In this document: positions 1-8,371 of the stretch, one piece after another | Position numbering within the stretch: position 1 is the stretch's first letter | Layout of the letters: every line of letters starts with the position of its first letter | Source: Sphingomonas sp. dw_22 | Lineage (GTDB): Bacteria > Pseudomonadota > Alphaproteobacteria > Sphingomonadales > Sphingomonadaceae | DNA: 33,081 nt | NCBI RefSeq assembly: GCF_018449795.1 | Contig: NZ_JAAVVE010000048.1 | Location: 1-33,081, forward strand | Reading direction: 5' to 3' | The notes under the pieces: generated by a model | Databases searched by the model: none | What the model saw: the letters and a program-made list of their open reading frames with translations, nothing else | What the model was told of the DNA's origin: nothing | Program-made: the position numbers and the translations under genes

Positions 1-80
1 CGGGGGGGGGGGGCGCGGACCCCCCGCCGGGGGCGGCCGGCCGCCCGGGGGGGCTGGGGGCGGGCGGGGAGCGGCAGGGG
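1..80. other. Low-complexity contig edge
   Basis: The first ~80 bases are almost only G and C and include a run of twelve G. They are unlike the coding sequence that follows, although the frame of the next gene happens to stay open through them. The opposite end of the window behaves the same way, which suggests poor-quality sequence at contig ends rather than biology. Confidence 0.6.
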
Positions 81-1578
81 CCGCGGCGCCGATGCGCTCG
101 GCGTGCTCGAAACGATGCGCGCCGACGACAACGATCTCGCCCTGGTCACGCCCTTCCAGCTCGCGATGGGCGCGGCGCTGGCGCTGGTCGGTCGCGACGA
201 CCAGGCGGTGGCATCGCTCTCCGGCCCCGATCTCACCGGCAATTCGGAAGCCTGCGCCTGGCGGATGCTTGCCCTTTCCCATGCCGGCGCCGCGAAGCCG
301 GCCGCGCGCGAGATCAATTGCGCGATCCCGGCGATCAACGCCCGCGCGCCCTATGACCGGCGCCCGTTCATGCAGGCCGCGGCCCAGGCGGCGATCGATA
401 TCGGCCAGCCCGAGCCGGCGCTTCAATGGCTCAAGCTGTTCGGCGATACCGAGCCCCAGGCCAATCTGCTGCGCGGCCGCGCGCTGCTGGCGACGGGCGA
501 TTCCGCGGGCGGCCTGCTGCGCCTGTCGCGTGCGGAGACCAGCGGCAACCCCGAAGTGCAGGCCGGCGCCCGGCTCGGCAAGATCGAGGCCGGCCTGGCC
601 GCGCGCCGGATCAAGCCGGCGGATGCGTTCAAGCAGCTTGACGCGCTGCGCTATGTGTGGCGCGGCGGCCGGGTCGAGGAGAATGCGCTGCGCATCCAGT
701 TCCGGATCGCGACCGAAGCGCATGATCTGCGCAGCTCGCTCCGCATCGGCGCCACGCTGTTCCGCTATTTCAAGCCCGGCACCGCGGGCGCGCCGATGCT
801 CGCCCAGCTCCAGTCCTGGCTCGCCGCCGCGCTCGTGCCCGACAGCGGCGTCTCGCTGCCCGACGCGGCCGGCCTCTATTGGGACTATAAGGAGCTCGCG
901 CCGTCCGGCGCGGAAGGCGATGCGCTCGCGATGCGCCTCGCCGAGAAGCTCCAGGCCGCCAGCCTCTATGCCCGCGCCGCCGAGCTGCTCGAATATCAGC
1001 TCACCCAGCGCCGCGAGGACGTCGCGCAGGGTCCGCTGTCGGTGAAGGTCGCCGCGCTCCATATCCTGGCCGGACGGCCCGATCGCGCGCTCGCGGCGCT
1101 GCGCGCCAGCGAACAGCCCGATTATACCGATCGCATGCGCTGGGATCGCAAGCGCGTCGAGGCCGTCGCGCTGCACCAGATCGGCAAGGACGATGCGGCG
1201 ATGGCCGCGCTCGAACAGGTTCCCGATGCAGCGCAGGTCCGCGCCGAGATCCATTGGCGCTCGAAGGACTGGAGCGCCTTCGTCACCGACAGCGAGGCAT
1301 TGCTGCCTTCGCCCAAGGGGCTGGGCGAGCCGGCCCAGGCCGCGGTGCTGCGCCAGGCGGTCGCGCTGGCGATGCTCGGCCGCGAGGACAAGCTCCAGGC
1401 GTTGCGTGCCCGTTATGGCGCGGCGTTCAAGGCCCTGCCCAGCGCCCGCGCGTTCGACGTGCTGACCCGCAGCGTCGCGACGATCGACCCGGCCGAGCTG
1501 AGCGCGGCCATGGCGGCGATCCCCCAGGCAAGCCCCGCCGGCGCGATCGGCGACCTGCTCGACGCAAGCGCCACCTGA
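1..1578 (+). CDS. TPR-like helical repeat protein, 5' truncated
   Basis: The reading frame is open from the window edge to the TGA at 1576-1578. The first Met (103) is probably not the true start, because the protein-like sequence GADALGVLETM already runs through it. About 490 residues are visible, rich in Ala/Leu/Arg, arranged as helical hairpins with TPR-like spacing (for example ALQWLKLFGDTEPQANLLRGRALLATGD near residues 108-135 counted from Met103, and ALRASEQ...MAALEQVPDA further on). No catalytic motif and no membrane segment is visible. It converges on flgL and ends 20 bp before a shared terminator, so a role tied to flagella is inferred only from position. The first ~25 codons lie in doubtful sequence. 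The real N-terminus, with any signal peptide, is missing. I do not recognise a specific family. Confidence 0.6.
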   Translation, partial: RGGGARTPRRGRPAARGGWGRAGSGRGRGADALGVLETMRADDNDLALVTPFQLAMGAALALVGRDDQAVASLSGPDLTGNSEACAWRMLALSHAGAAKPAAREINCAIPAINARAPYDRRPFMQAAAQAAIDIGQPEPALQWLKLFGDTEPQANLLRGRALLATGDSAGGLLRLSRAETSGNPEVQAGARLGKIEAGLAARRIKPADAFKQLDALRYVWRGGRVEENALRIQFRIATEAHDLRSSLRIGATLFRYFKPGTAGAPMLAQLQSWLAAALVPDSGVSLPDAAGLYWDYKELAPSGAEGDALAMRLAEKLQAASLYARAAELLEYQLTQRREDVAQGPLSVKVAALHILAGRPDRALAALRASEQPDYTDRMRWDRKRVEAVALHQIGKDDAAMAALEQVPDAAQVRAEIHWRSKDWSAFVTDSEALLPSPKGLGEPAQAAVLRQAVALAMLGREDKLQALRARYGAAFKALPSARAFDVLTRSVATIDPAELSAAMAAIPQASPAGAIGDLLDASAT

Positions 1579-1597
1579 TCTCCAGCCGACGCACATG

Positions 1598-1632
1598 AAA
1601 AAGGCGCCCCGGGGGGACCGGGGCGCCTTTTT
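1598..1632. terminator. Bidirectional intrinsic terminator
   Basis: A perfect 15-bp stem (1598-1612 pairs with 1618-1632) with a 5-nt loop; the stem starts with five A and ends with five T. It can therefore serve as a Rho-independent terminator on both strands. It lies between the convergent ends of the TPR-like gene (stop 1578) and flgL (stop 1665). Confidence 0.92.
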
Positions 1633-1664
1633 CGTTTCTCCCTCCCGCCTCGGCGGAAGGCGCG

Positions 1665-2573
1665 TCACTTCATGTAGGTGACCAGACTCAGCCCGGCGAG
1701 CTGGGCGAACACCGAATAGCTCGCCTGCAGCACGGTCGTCTGCTGCGCGATGTCGATCGCCACCTGGCCCAGATCGGCGTCCTCGTTGGTCTCGATCACG
1801 CCGTTCAGCAGCAGCGAGCGCTCGTCGCCGCGCTTCGTCAGCGATTCGACCTGGTTCTGCTTGCGGCCATTCTCGGCATTGACCGCGCGAAGATCGCCGA
1901 GCCCGGTGTCGAACTGGCCGACCACCTGCTTCAGCGCGTCCATCTGGGCATCGGTGGGATTGGCGCCGATGTCGCCCGCCTGGGCAAGCGTGCGGAACGC
2001 CTCGTAGATACCCTTGCCCAGCGCGCTCGCGCTGATCCCATAGGTCACGTCGACGCCGTCGGCGATGCGCGCGCTGGCCAGCACGCCGTCGTCCTTGAAG
2101 GCATTGTCGGCGGTGATGGTCGCCGCGTCGGCGAGCGTGCTCGGCGCGAACGGCGAAACCGAGGTCTGCGACCCGCCGAACAGCGGCGTGCCGCCTTCCG
2201 ACGAATTGAGCGCGGCGCGAAGCTGGCCGAATGCCGCCTCGATCGCTTCCTGCAACCCGGTCGACTGGCCGGTGCCGACGGTGCTGGTGATCTGCTGCTT
2301 CAGATCCTCGATCGAATCCTGGATGCCTTCGATCTGCCCCTGATAGAGCGACAGCGTGGTGCCGACGCGCTTGGAGACGGTCGATTGCGCATCCTGGCGG
2401 GCCAGCAGGCTGTGCGCCGAGAGGTTGCGCACCGTCTCGGTGCCGAGCGAGGCGAAGTCCGGCGCCTTCTTGGTGGTGTTGAGCTGCGTCTGGCTGACGG
2501 CAAGCTTCTCCTGCGCGCGCTGGATCGCATCGGACATGGTGCGCTGAAGCGGAATGGTTGCAACCCGTGCCAT
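1665..2573 (-). CDS. flgL: Flagellar hook-associated protein 3 (FlgL)
   Basis: Hook-filament junction protein that caps the hook above FlgK and receives the first flagellin subunits; it is exported through the flagellar type III apparatus. At 302 aa it has flagellin-fold ends: an N-terminal helical D0/D1 part (residues ~1-95, with QRAQEKLAVSQTQLNTTKKAPDF and a long Gln/Asp-rich helix) and a C-terminal helix ending in LAGLSLVTYMK, the usual hook-junction/flagellin C-terminus. The middle is a short variable domain. Start ATG at 2573 has GGAG six bases upstream. It follows flgK by 11 bp, so flgE-flgK-flgL is one transcription unit. Alternative: a divergent flagellin, but the place after flgK and the ending favour FlgL. 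Confidence 0.88.
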   Translation of the reverse strand: MARVATIPLQRTMSDAIQRAQEKLAVSQTQLNTTKKAPDFASLGTETVRNLSAHSLLARQDAQSTVSKRVGTTLSLYQGQIEGIQDSIEDLKQQITSTVGTGQSTGLQEAIEAAFGQLRAALNSSEGGTPLFGGSQTSVSPFAPSTLADAATITADNAFKDDGVLASARIADGVDVTYGISASALGKGIYEAFRTLAQAGDIGANPTDAQMDALKQVVGQFDTGLGDLRAVNAENGRKQNQVESLTKRGDERSLLLNGVIETNEDADLGQVAIDIAQQTTVLQASYSVFAQLAGLSLVTYMK

Positions 2574-2584
2574 GATAATCTCCG

Positions 2585-4675
2585 TTATCGGACCATGTTG
2601 ATGAGCGTGTCGTACATGTCGCTGGCCGTCGTCAGCACGCGGGCTGCCGCCGAATAGCTGTTCTGGAGCACCACCATCAGCGAGAGTTCCTCGTCGATGT
2701 TGACGCCCGCGAAGCTGTCGCGGCGATTGACGGCATCGTCCTTGCGGGCGGTGGCATCGTTCAGCGCGTCCTTCGCCTGGCTCGCCTCGAGCCCGGTATG
2801 CCCCATCAACAGGCTCGAGAAGCCTTCGAGCGTGCTGGTCCCGTCCTTGCCCATGTCGATGGGCCGGTCGAGGCTGTCGACAAAGGCGGTGGCGCCGCGC
2901 ATGTCGCCCGCGCCCAGCGCCTTCTCGCCCACCGCCGCGTTCGCCTGGAGGCCCGCGAGCGGCAATTTGGTCGGGGTGGCGGCGATGTCCGGGCGCACCC
3001 GGCCGCTGTTCAATCCGCTCGAAAGGCCGCTCAGGCCCATCAGCGACGAGAAGCTGGCACCGGTGCCCAGGCGATTGGTCGAATCCGAAGGGATCGAGAG
3101 CACCGCGCCGGAGATGGAAGCGTTCGGCTCGAACCGCATGCGCCCGCGATCGTCGAGCGAGAAATTGCCGAAGCTGCCCAGCGGGCTGCCGTTGAGCTGG
3201 GTCAGCAGGTCGCCGAAGGTGCCGCCGGCGGCGGGCGTGAGCGTATAGCTGCCCAGCGTGCGGCCGGTGGCGTCGCGCAGCACGATCTGGCTGGTCTCGC
3301 CGGCCGCGAAGCCATGCGGGTCGCTCGCGTTGAAGCCCGGGGGGACCAGCGTGTTGGTGTCGCTGACGACCAGATCGTTCAACCCGAAATATTGCGAGAC
3401 GCCCACGCCGGCACGGGCGCTGGGGCTGGCCGGATCCTGCGCCACCACCACGCCGTTGCCGGCGCCGTTGGCCTGGATGCTCAGCTTGCCGTTGACGAAG
3501 CTGGCGGTGCCCGCCCCGCCGAGGCCGGTGTTGATCGCCGCGACCATGTCGTCCACCGTGGCGGTGGGGCCGAGCGCGTCGAAATCGATATCGGCCTTCG
3601 CGATCAGCGTCCCGTCGGCGCCGGTCACCGCGAAGCTCGCCTTGCCGGTGAAGCCCAGCCGGTCGGTCCCCGCCAGGCCGCTCTGGCGGCCGTTGAGGCT
3701 CGCCGGCGCAGGAACGGTGGTGCCGGCGTTCGAGACACTGTTGAGCGCCTCGGAAAGCCCACTGAACAGCACGCCCATCTGCTCGTTGAACGCCGGAAGC
3801 GCGCGATCGCGCAGGTCGAGCAGGCCGCCCAGCTTGCCGCCCACGGCGGCGGAATCGATCGTCTCGCCGGTCGCCGCGTCGGGATTGGTGAAGCGCAGCT
3901 CGATCGTGGGATAGATCGCCTGCGATGCGCCCGCCCCGCTCGAGGTCGGGTAGGAAAGCTGGCGCACCCGGCGATCGAGCAGCATCGCCCCCGTCGCGGT
4001 CTCGATGGTGACGCGGCCGTCGGGCTGGTCGCGGACATTGACCGACATGAGGCCGCTCAATTCCTCGATCGCGCTCATCCGCTCGTCGGCGGCACCGCCG
4101 GCGCTCTGGCCGAGCACGGTGGCCTGCGAAACGGTGGAGTTCAGGTCGTTGATGCGTTTGAGCAGGCTGTTGATCTTGTCGACCGAATAGCCGACTTCGG
4201 ATTCGACGTCGCCGCGCAGCCCGTCCACATCCTTGGTGATCTGCTGCATCGACGAGATCGCGTCCTGCACGTTCGCCGTGAAGACGGCGACGGTCTGCGC
4301 CGAGGATTGCGAGCCCGTCATCGCCACGGCGGAGGCGGAGATCGCATCCAGCCGCGCCGGCAGGCCCGACGAGGAGCCGGGCGCCCCGAGCAGCGCCTGC
4401 AACCGATCCAGATAGCTGGAGGTGACGTCGGCCCGCCCGTAATCGCCCGCGCGCCGATAGACGGTGGATTCGAGGAAACGATCGGCGATGCGCGTCGGTT
4501 CGCCGACCACCACGCCGCTGACCTGCCCGCCCGATACGCCGGTCGTGAGGGACACGCGCTCGCGCGCATATCCCGCCACGCCGACATTGGCGATATTGTT
4601 GGAGACTGCGCGCAGCCCGGCCTGGGCCGCAGCCAGGCCGGACGTCGCCGTTCCCAATATGTCGTTGAGCGACAT
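2585..4675 (-). CDS. flgK: Flagellar hook-associated protein 1 (FlgK)
   Basis: First hook-filament junction protein, placed on the distal end of the hook. The 696-aa product starts with the rod/hook family signature (TSGLAAAQAGLRAVSNNIANVGVAGYAR, residues ~11-38) and ends with the matching C-terminal helix (VNIDEELSLMVVLQNSYSAAARVLTTASDMYDTLINMV). FlgK is typically around 550 aa; here the surface-exposed middle domain (about residues 310-600) is expanded. Start ATG at 4675 is preceded by GAGG. It is 26 bp after flgE and 11 bp before flgL. Nothing looks broken. Confidence 0.96.
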   Translation of the reverse strand: MSLNDILGTATSGLAAAQAGLRAVSNNIANVGVAGYARERVSLTTGVSGGQVSGVVVGEPTRIADRFLESTVYRRAGDYGRADVTSSYLDRLQALLGAPGSSSGLPARLDAISASAVAMTGSQSSAQTVAVFTANVQDAISSMQQITKDVDGLRGDVESEVGYSVDKINSLLKRINDLNSTVSQATVLGQSAGGAADERMSAIEELSGLMSVNVRDQPDGRVTIETATGAMLLDRRVRQLSYPTSSGAGASQAIYPTIELRFTNPDAATGETIDSAAVGGKLGGLLDLRDRALPAFNEQMGVLFSGLSEALNSVSNAGTTVPAPASLNGRQSGLAGTDRLGFTGKASFAVTGADGTLIAKADIDFDALGPTATVDDMVAAINTGLGGAGTASFVNGKLSIQANGAGNGVVVAQDPASPSARAGVGVSQYFGLNDLVVSDTNTLVPPGFNASDPHGFAAGETSQIVLRDATGRTLGSYTLTPAAGGTFGDLLTQLNGSPLGSFGNFSLDDRGRMRFEPNASISGAVLSIPSDSTNRLGTGASFSSLMGLSGLSSGLNSGRVRPDIAATPTKLPLAGLQANAAVGEKALGAGDMRGATAFVDSLDRPIDMGKDGTSTLEGFSSLLMGHTGLEASQAKDALNDATARKDDAVNRRDSFAGVNIDEELSLMVVLQNSYSAAARVLTTASDMYDTLINMVR

Positions 4676-4701
4676 GTCTTAATTCCTCGCTGTCGTTTGG
4701 A

Positions 4702-6009
4702 TCAGCGCTTCAGGTTGCTCACTTCCTGCAACATGTCGTCGACCGTGGTGATGATCTTCGACGATGCGCTGTACGCGCGCTGGAAGCGGATCATGTTGGT
4801 GAACTCGCTGGCGAGATCGACCGTGGACGATTCCAGGTTGTTGGCGAGCAGATTGCCCGCGCCGAGCGAGCCCGGCACCTTCATCGTCGGGCTGCCCGAG
4901 GTCTTGCTGGGCGTATAGCCGTTGCCCGAGACGCGGGTCAGCCCGTCCGGATTGGGGAAGGTCGCGATCGGGAGCTGGAACACCTCGCGGGTGGTGCCAT
5001 CGGCGAAGATCGCGCTGACGCGGCCGGTCTTGCTGATGTCGATCGAGGCCAGGTTGCCGAGCACGCCGCCGTTGATGGTCGACGAGAGCAGCGCCGAGAC
5101 GTCGCTCGACTGGACGATGCCGTTGATCCCCTTGTCGTCGCCGAGCTGGAGATCGATCGGCACCGACGACGCGCCGTTGGTCCAGGTGGGCGACAGCGGG
5201 TTGAACAGCGCCGGGGTCGATCCGGCCCGGTCGAGGCTGCCGTCGCCGTTGAACTTCATCGTGCCGCTCGACAGCAGGCCGCCGGCCGCCGTGACGTCGG
5301 CGGCGGGAGTCGCATAGACTTCGGTGGCCCAGGTATTGGCGCCGGTCTTCAGGAAGCTGATCGAAACCTGGTGCGTGGCGCCCTGGCCGTCCGCAACGTC
5401 GAACGAACGGGTGAAATCGGGCTTCACGGTGCCGCTGGCCATCTGGCCGGCGGTGTAGGTGGCGGCATCCGCGCTGATCGTCGTCGTCGACTGGAGATTG
5501 GCGTGGATCTGGAGCTTGCTCGTCGGGCTCGCGGTCCCGGTCAGGTCGCTCAGGCGCACCGGCGAAAGATCGTCCAGGCTGCCGCTGTCGGTGTAGTTGC
5601 CCGACGCATCGAGACGCCAGCCATAGAGATATTGCTGCGAGGCGTTGCGGAGGAAGCCCTCCTCGTCCGGGCTGAACGAGCCGGCGCGGGTATAGGAGAC
5701 CGAACCCGACGACGTCGAGTTCGAACGGGTCACGAAGAAGCCGCCGCCGTCGATCGCGACGTCGGTGCTGCGCGCCGACGACTGGAGCAGGCCCTGCTTC
5801 GAGATCAGCGGCACGGCGACCGACGATACGCCGCCCGCGGTGTAGGCGGCGCCTACGCGCCCGTCCGTCACCATCGTGCGGAACTGGGCGTCGGCACCCT
5901 TGTAGCCGATCGTGTTGATGTTGGTGATGTTGTCGGCGACGATCGCCAAGGCGCTGGCCTCGGCACTCATGCCCGAGACACCTGCATAAAGAGCGGAATA
6001 GAGGCTCAA
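4702..6009 (-). CDS. flgE: Flagellar hook protein FlgE
   Basis: Building block of the flagellar hook. I place the start at the TTG at 6007-6009, giving 435 aa beginning MSLYSALYAGVSGMSAEASAL, which fits the family N-terminus; AGGAG lies eight bases upstream. The frame stays open for 97 more codons, but these run through the intergenic region and do not resemble a hook protein. Visible parts: rod/hook signature (NITNINTIGYKG, residues ~28-39), variable D2 domain in the middle, and C-terminus with SSTVDLASEFTNMIRFQRAYSASSKIITT, typical of FlgE/FlgG proteins. First gene of the flgE-flgK-flgL operon and divergent from flbT across 166 bp. The non-ATG start is the only oddity. Confidence 0.93.
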   Translation of the reverse strand: MSLYSALYAGVSGMSAEASALAIVADNITNINTIGYKGADAQFRTMVTDGRVGAAYTAGGVSSVAVPLISKQGLLQSSARSTDVAIDGGGFFVTRSNSTSSGSVSYTRAGSFSPDEEGFLRNASQQYLYGWRLDASGNYTDSGSLDDLSPVRLSDLTGTASPTSKLQIHANLQSTTTISADAATYTAGQMASGTVKPDFTRSFDVADGQGATHQVSISFLKTGANTWATEVYATPAADVTAAGGLLSSGTMKFNGDGSLDRAGSTPALFNPLSPTWTNGASSVPIDLQLGDDKGINGIVQSSDVSALLSSTINGGVLGNLASIDISKTGRVSAIFADGTTREVFQLPIATFPNPDGLTRVSGNGYTPSKTSGSPTMKVPGSLGAGNLLANNLESSTVDLASEFTNMIRFQRAYSASSKIITTVDDMLQEVSNLKR

Positions 6010-6093
6010 GTCATACACTCCTGACGATGCCCGCCGATCACCGCACGGGCCATGTCTCCATTGTAGGATGAGTATTTGCCAGACCCAACGGTG

Positions 6094-6106
6094 GGCAAAA
6101 ATTGCC
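6094..6106. promoter_or_regulatory. Short inverted repeat between flgE and flbT
   Basis: GGCAA-AAA-TTGCC is a perfect 5-bp inverted repeat with a 3-bp centre in the 166-bp divergent region. It could be a regulator half-site pair for flgE or flbT. It resembles a sigma-54 promoter by eye, but the GG-to-GC spacing is eight or nine instead of ten. Function unknown. Confidence 0.3.
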
Positions 6107-6130
6107 GGGTAAGCGGGCTTCGGGCGGAAC

Positions 6131-6144
6131 ATTGATCCTATAAT
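6131..6144 (+). promoter_or_regulatory. ATTGATCCTATAAT element before flbT
   Basis: Contains a perfect TATAAT (6139-6144) 31 bp before the flbT ATG, a reasonable -10 element. No convincing -35 is present at 17 bp. The first 12 bases recur in inverse orientation at 9498-9509, and the core TCCTATAAT recurs before the gene at 10722 and at 9382-9390, suggesting a shared promoter type or operator in this flagellar region. Confidence 0.5.
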
Positions 6145-6175
6145 GTTAGCAACGTTGCACGAAAGGCCCCGTATT

Positions 6176-6574
6176 ATGCTCCGCATCACGCTCCGCGATG
6201 GCGAAAAGGCGATCGTAAACGGCGCCGTCCTGCGCGCCGTCGGCCGCACCCAGCTCGCGGTCGAGAACAAGGTGGCGATCCTGCGCGGCCGCGAAGTCAT
6301 GCGGCCCGAGGAGGCGACCAGCCCTGCGCGCCAGCTCTATTTCTCGGCGATGCTCGCCTATATCGATCCGGCCGGCCGCGATGCGCATCACGATATCGTC
6401 GTCGGCCTGCTCGGCGGCCTGGTCGCCACGCTAGCGACCCCGGAGGCGCGCGATACCTGCATCCGCTTCGCGCACGACATCGCCCAGGGCGATTATTACA
6501 AGGCGCTCGCCGCCGCGCGCGATCTGATCGCGTTCGAGGCGCAGGCCGCCGATCCCGAACACCAGGCCGCTTGA
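6176..6574 (+). CDS. flbT: Flagellar biosynthesis regulator FlbT
   Basis: FlbT acts after transcription on flagellin mRNA in Caulobacter and relatives, linking flagellin synthesis to hook completion. The 132-aa product is of usual length and carries the family pattern throughout: N-terminal LRDGEKAIVNGAVLR, then ENKVAILRGREVMRPEEATSPARQLYF (residues ~30-56), and a C-terminal helix with GDYYKALAAARDLIAFE. I choose ATG 6176 over one 33 bases upstream because the family starts just before the basic beta-strand. It is first in the set flbT-fliI-fliJ-muramidase, with only 10 bp to fliI. Its usual partner gene flaF is not in the window. Confidence 0.92.
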   Translation: MLRITLRDGEKAIVNGAVLRAVGRTQLAVENKVAILRGREVMRPEEATSPARQLYFSAMLAYIDPAGRDAHHDIVVGLLGGLVATLATPEARDTCIRFAHDIAQGDYYKALAAARDLIAFEAQAADPEHQAA

Positions 6575-6584
6575 GGCAACTCCC

Positions 6585-7946
6585 ATGCAGACGCTCGCCA
6601 GCGCCGCGCGCGCGATCCGCGACATGGTGCCGGACCGCCGCTTCGGCCGCGTCGTCGCGGTGCGCGGCGCGCTGATCGAAGTCGAAGGGCTAGCCGGCGT
6701 CGCCCAGATCGGCAGCCGCGTGGAGATTTCCGCGCCCGGCGGCCGGGTAGAGGCCGAAGTCACCGCGCTCGATCGCAGCGTCGCGCTCTGCCTGCCTTTC
6801 GTCGATCCGCAGGGCGTGGGCCTGGGCTCGCGCGCCGAATTGGGCGCCGGCCAGTTCACCGTCCGCCCGTCCAGGGCATGGCTGGGCCGCATGATAAACG
6901 GCCTGGGCCGCCCGGTCGACGGCCTGGGGCCGCTCGTCAACGGCGCCGATCCCCAGTCGATCAAGGCCTCGCCCCCCGCCGCCGCCAATCGCGCCCGCGT
7001 CGCCGAGCGGATCGAGACCGGCGTGCGCACGCTCGACCTGTTCGTGCCGCTGTGCCGCGGCCAGCGGCTCGGCCTGTTCGCGGGCTCGGGCGTCGGCAAG
7101 TCGGTGCTGCTCTCGATGCTCGCGCGCTGGACCAATTGCGACGTCGCGGTGATCGGCCTGATCGGCGAGCGCGGCCGCGAAGTGCAGGAATTCATCGAGG
7201 ACGACCTCGGGCCGGAGGGCATGGCGCGCTCGGTCGTCGTCGTCGCCACCTCGGACGAGCCCGCGCTGATGCGCCGCCAGGCCGCCTGGACCACCCTCGC
7301 CGTCGCCGAGCATTTCCGCGACCAGGGGCTCAACGTCCTGTGCCTGATGGATTCGGTCACCCGCTTCGCAATGGCGCAGCGCGAGATCGGCCTCGCATCG
7401 GGCGAGCCGCCCGCGACCAAGGGCTATACCCCCACCGTCTTCGCCGAGCTGCCCCGCCTGCTCGAACGCGCCGGCCCGGGCGCGCCCGGCAAGGGCATGA
7501 TAACCGGCCTGTTCACGGTCCTGGTGGACGGCGACGACCATAACGAGCCCGTCGCCGATGCGGTGCGCGGCATCCTCGACGGCCATGTGGTCATGCGCCG
7601 CGCGATCGCCGAGCGCGGCCGCTATCCCGCGATCGACGTGCTCAAATCGGTATCGCGCACCCTGCCCCATTGCCTGAGCGACGAGGAGAATGAGACCCGC
7701 ATCGCCGCGCGCAAGCTGCTGTCGACCTATGCCGATATGGAGGAGATGGTCCGGCTCGGCGCCTATAAGGCGGGCTCGTCGGAGGAGGTGGACCGCGCCG
7801 TCGCGCTCGCTCCCCAGATCGAGGCGCTGATAAACCAGGGCAAGAACGACCAGGGCCATGCCGCCGAGGCCTTCGCCGCGCTCGCCGAGATCGTCGAAAT
7901 GGGCGAGACCATCGACCCCGTCGAAACCAACGGGATCGCCGAATGA
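6585..7946 (+). CDS. fliI: Flagellum-specific ATPase FliI
   Basis: Hexameric ATPase at the cytoplasmic side of the flagellar type III export gate; related to the F1 beta subunit. 453 aa, normal length. Visible: N-terminal beta-barrel domain (residues ~20-95), Walker A FAGSGVGKS at 165-173, the GERGREVQEF segment at 194-203, Walker B VLCLMD at 251-256, and SGEPPATKGYTPTVFAELPRLLERAG at ~272-297, diagnostic of FliI/type III secretion ATPases. GAGGCA sits before the ATG. Its last four bases overlap the start of fliJ, implying translational coupling. Confidence 0.97.
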   Translation: MQTLASAARAIRDMVPDRRFGRVVAVRGALIEVEGLAGVAQIGSRVEISAPGGRVEAEVTALDRSVALCLPFVDPQGVGLGSRAELGAGQFTVRPSRAWLGRMINGLGRPVDGLGPLVNGADPQSIKASPPAAANRARVAERIETGVRTLDLFVPLCRGQRLGLFAGSGVGKSVLLSMLARWTNCDVAVIGLIGERGREVQEFIEDDLGPEGMARSVVVVATSDEPALMRRQAAWTTLAVAEHFRDQGLNVLCLMDSVTRFAMAQREIGLASGEPPATKGYTPTVFAELPRLLERAGPGAPGKGMITGLFTVLVDGDDHNEPVADAVRGILDGHVVMRRAIAERGRYPAIDVLKSVSRTLPHCLSDEENETRIAARKLLSTYADMEEMVRLGAYKAGSSEEVDRAVALAPQIEALINQGKNDQGHAAEAFAALAEIVEMGETIDPVETNGIAE

Positions 7947-8371
7947 CGCCGTTCGACACCGCGCTCCGCATCCATCGCCGCGAGGTCGACAGCGTGAAGG
8001 TCTCGATCAGCATCGAGGTCGAGCGCATCACCACGCTCGAAGCCCAATCGCGCGCGAATGCGCAGCGCGAGCGCGAGGAACGCGCGCTCGCCGCCACCCT
8101 GCCCGTCGCCTCCGATGGCTGGACAGCGCGGATGAAGCACGAGCAGGTCCGAATCCGCGAGGCCGCCCATCTGGCCCAGGCCCGGCTCGGCCAGCTCCGC
8201 GCCCAGGCGATCGAAGCCTATGGCACGATGCGCGCCATCGAGGGCGCCGCCGAGCGCTATCAGGACGAGGCCGACCGCACCGTCGCGGTGGCCGAACAGA
8301 CCGGCATCGACGATATCGCCGCCGCGCGCTTCCTGCTCGCGCGCCGCATGCCGGCCAAGCGCACGGCATGA
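7943..8371 (+). CDS. fliJ: Flagellar export chaperone/stalk protein FliJ
   Basis: FliJ is the small coiled-coil protein inside the FliI ring and helps couple ATPase and export gate. The 142-aa product is almost wholly helical and charged, with long heptad-like stretches (residues ~5-60 and ~60-120) and no other domain, as expected for FliJ, whose sequence is poorly conserved. The call rests on these features plus the place directly after fliI with an ATGA overlap (7943-7946). Its own stop overlaps the next start in the same way (8368-8371). Confidence 0.85.
   Translation: MTPFDTALRIHRREVDSVKVSISIEVERITTLEAQSRANAQREREERALAATLPVASDGWTARMKHEQVRIREAAHLAQARLGQLRAQAIEAYGTMRAIEGAAERYQDEADRTVAVAEQTGIDDIAAARFLLARRMPAKRTA

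Noticed and set aside
2798..4918. A 706-codon open frame on the + strand opposite flgK
   Set aside because: Antisense to a well-supported flgK; composition is Arg/Ala/Gly-rich without motifs.
6091..6110. Possible sigma-54 (-24/-12) promoter between flgE and flbT
   Set aside because: GG and GC are eight or nine bases apart, not ten, on either strand; no other match found by eye in this gap.
6010..6300. N-terminal extension of flgE by 97 codons
   Set aside because: It crosses the flgE/flbT intergenic region and flbT itself and does not resemble a hook protein; TTG 6009 with AGGAG explains the start.
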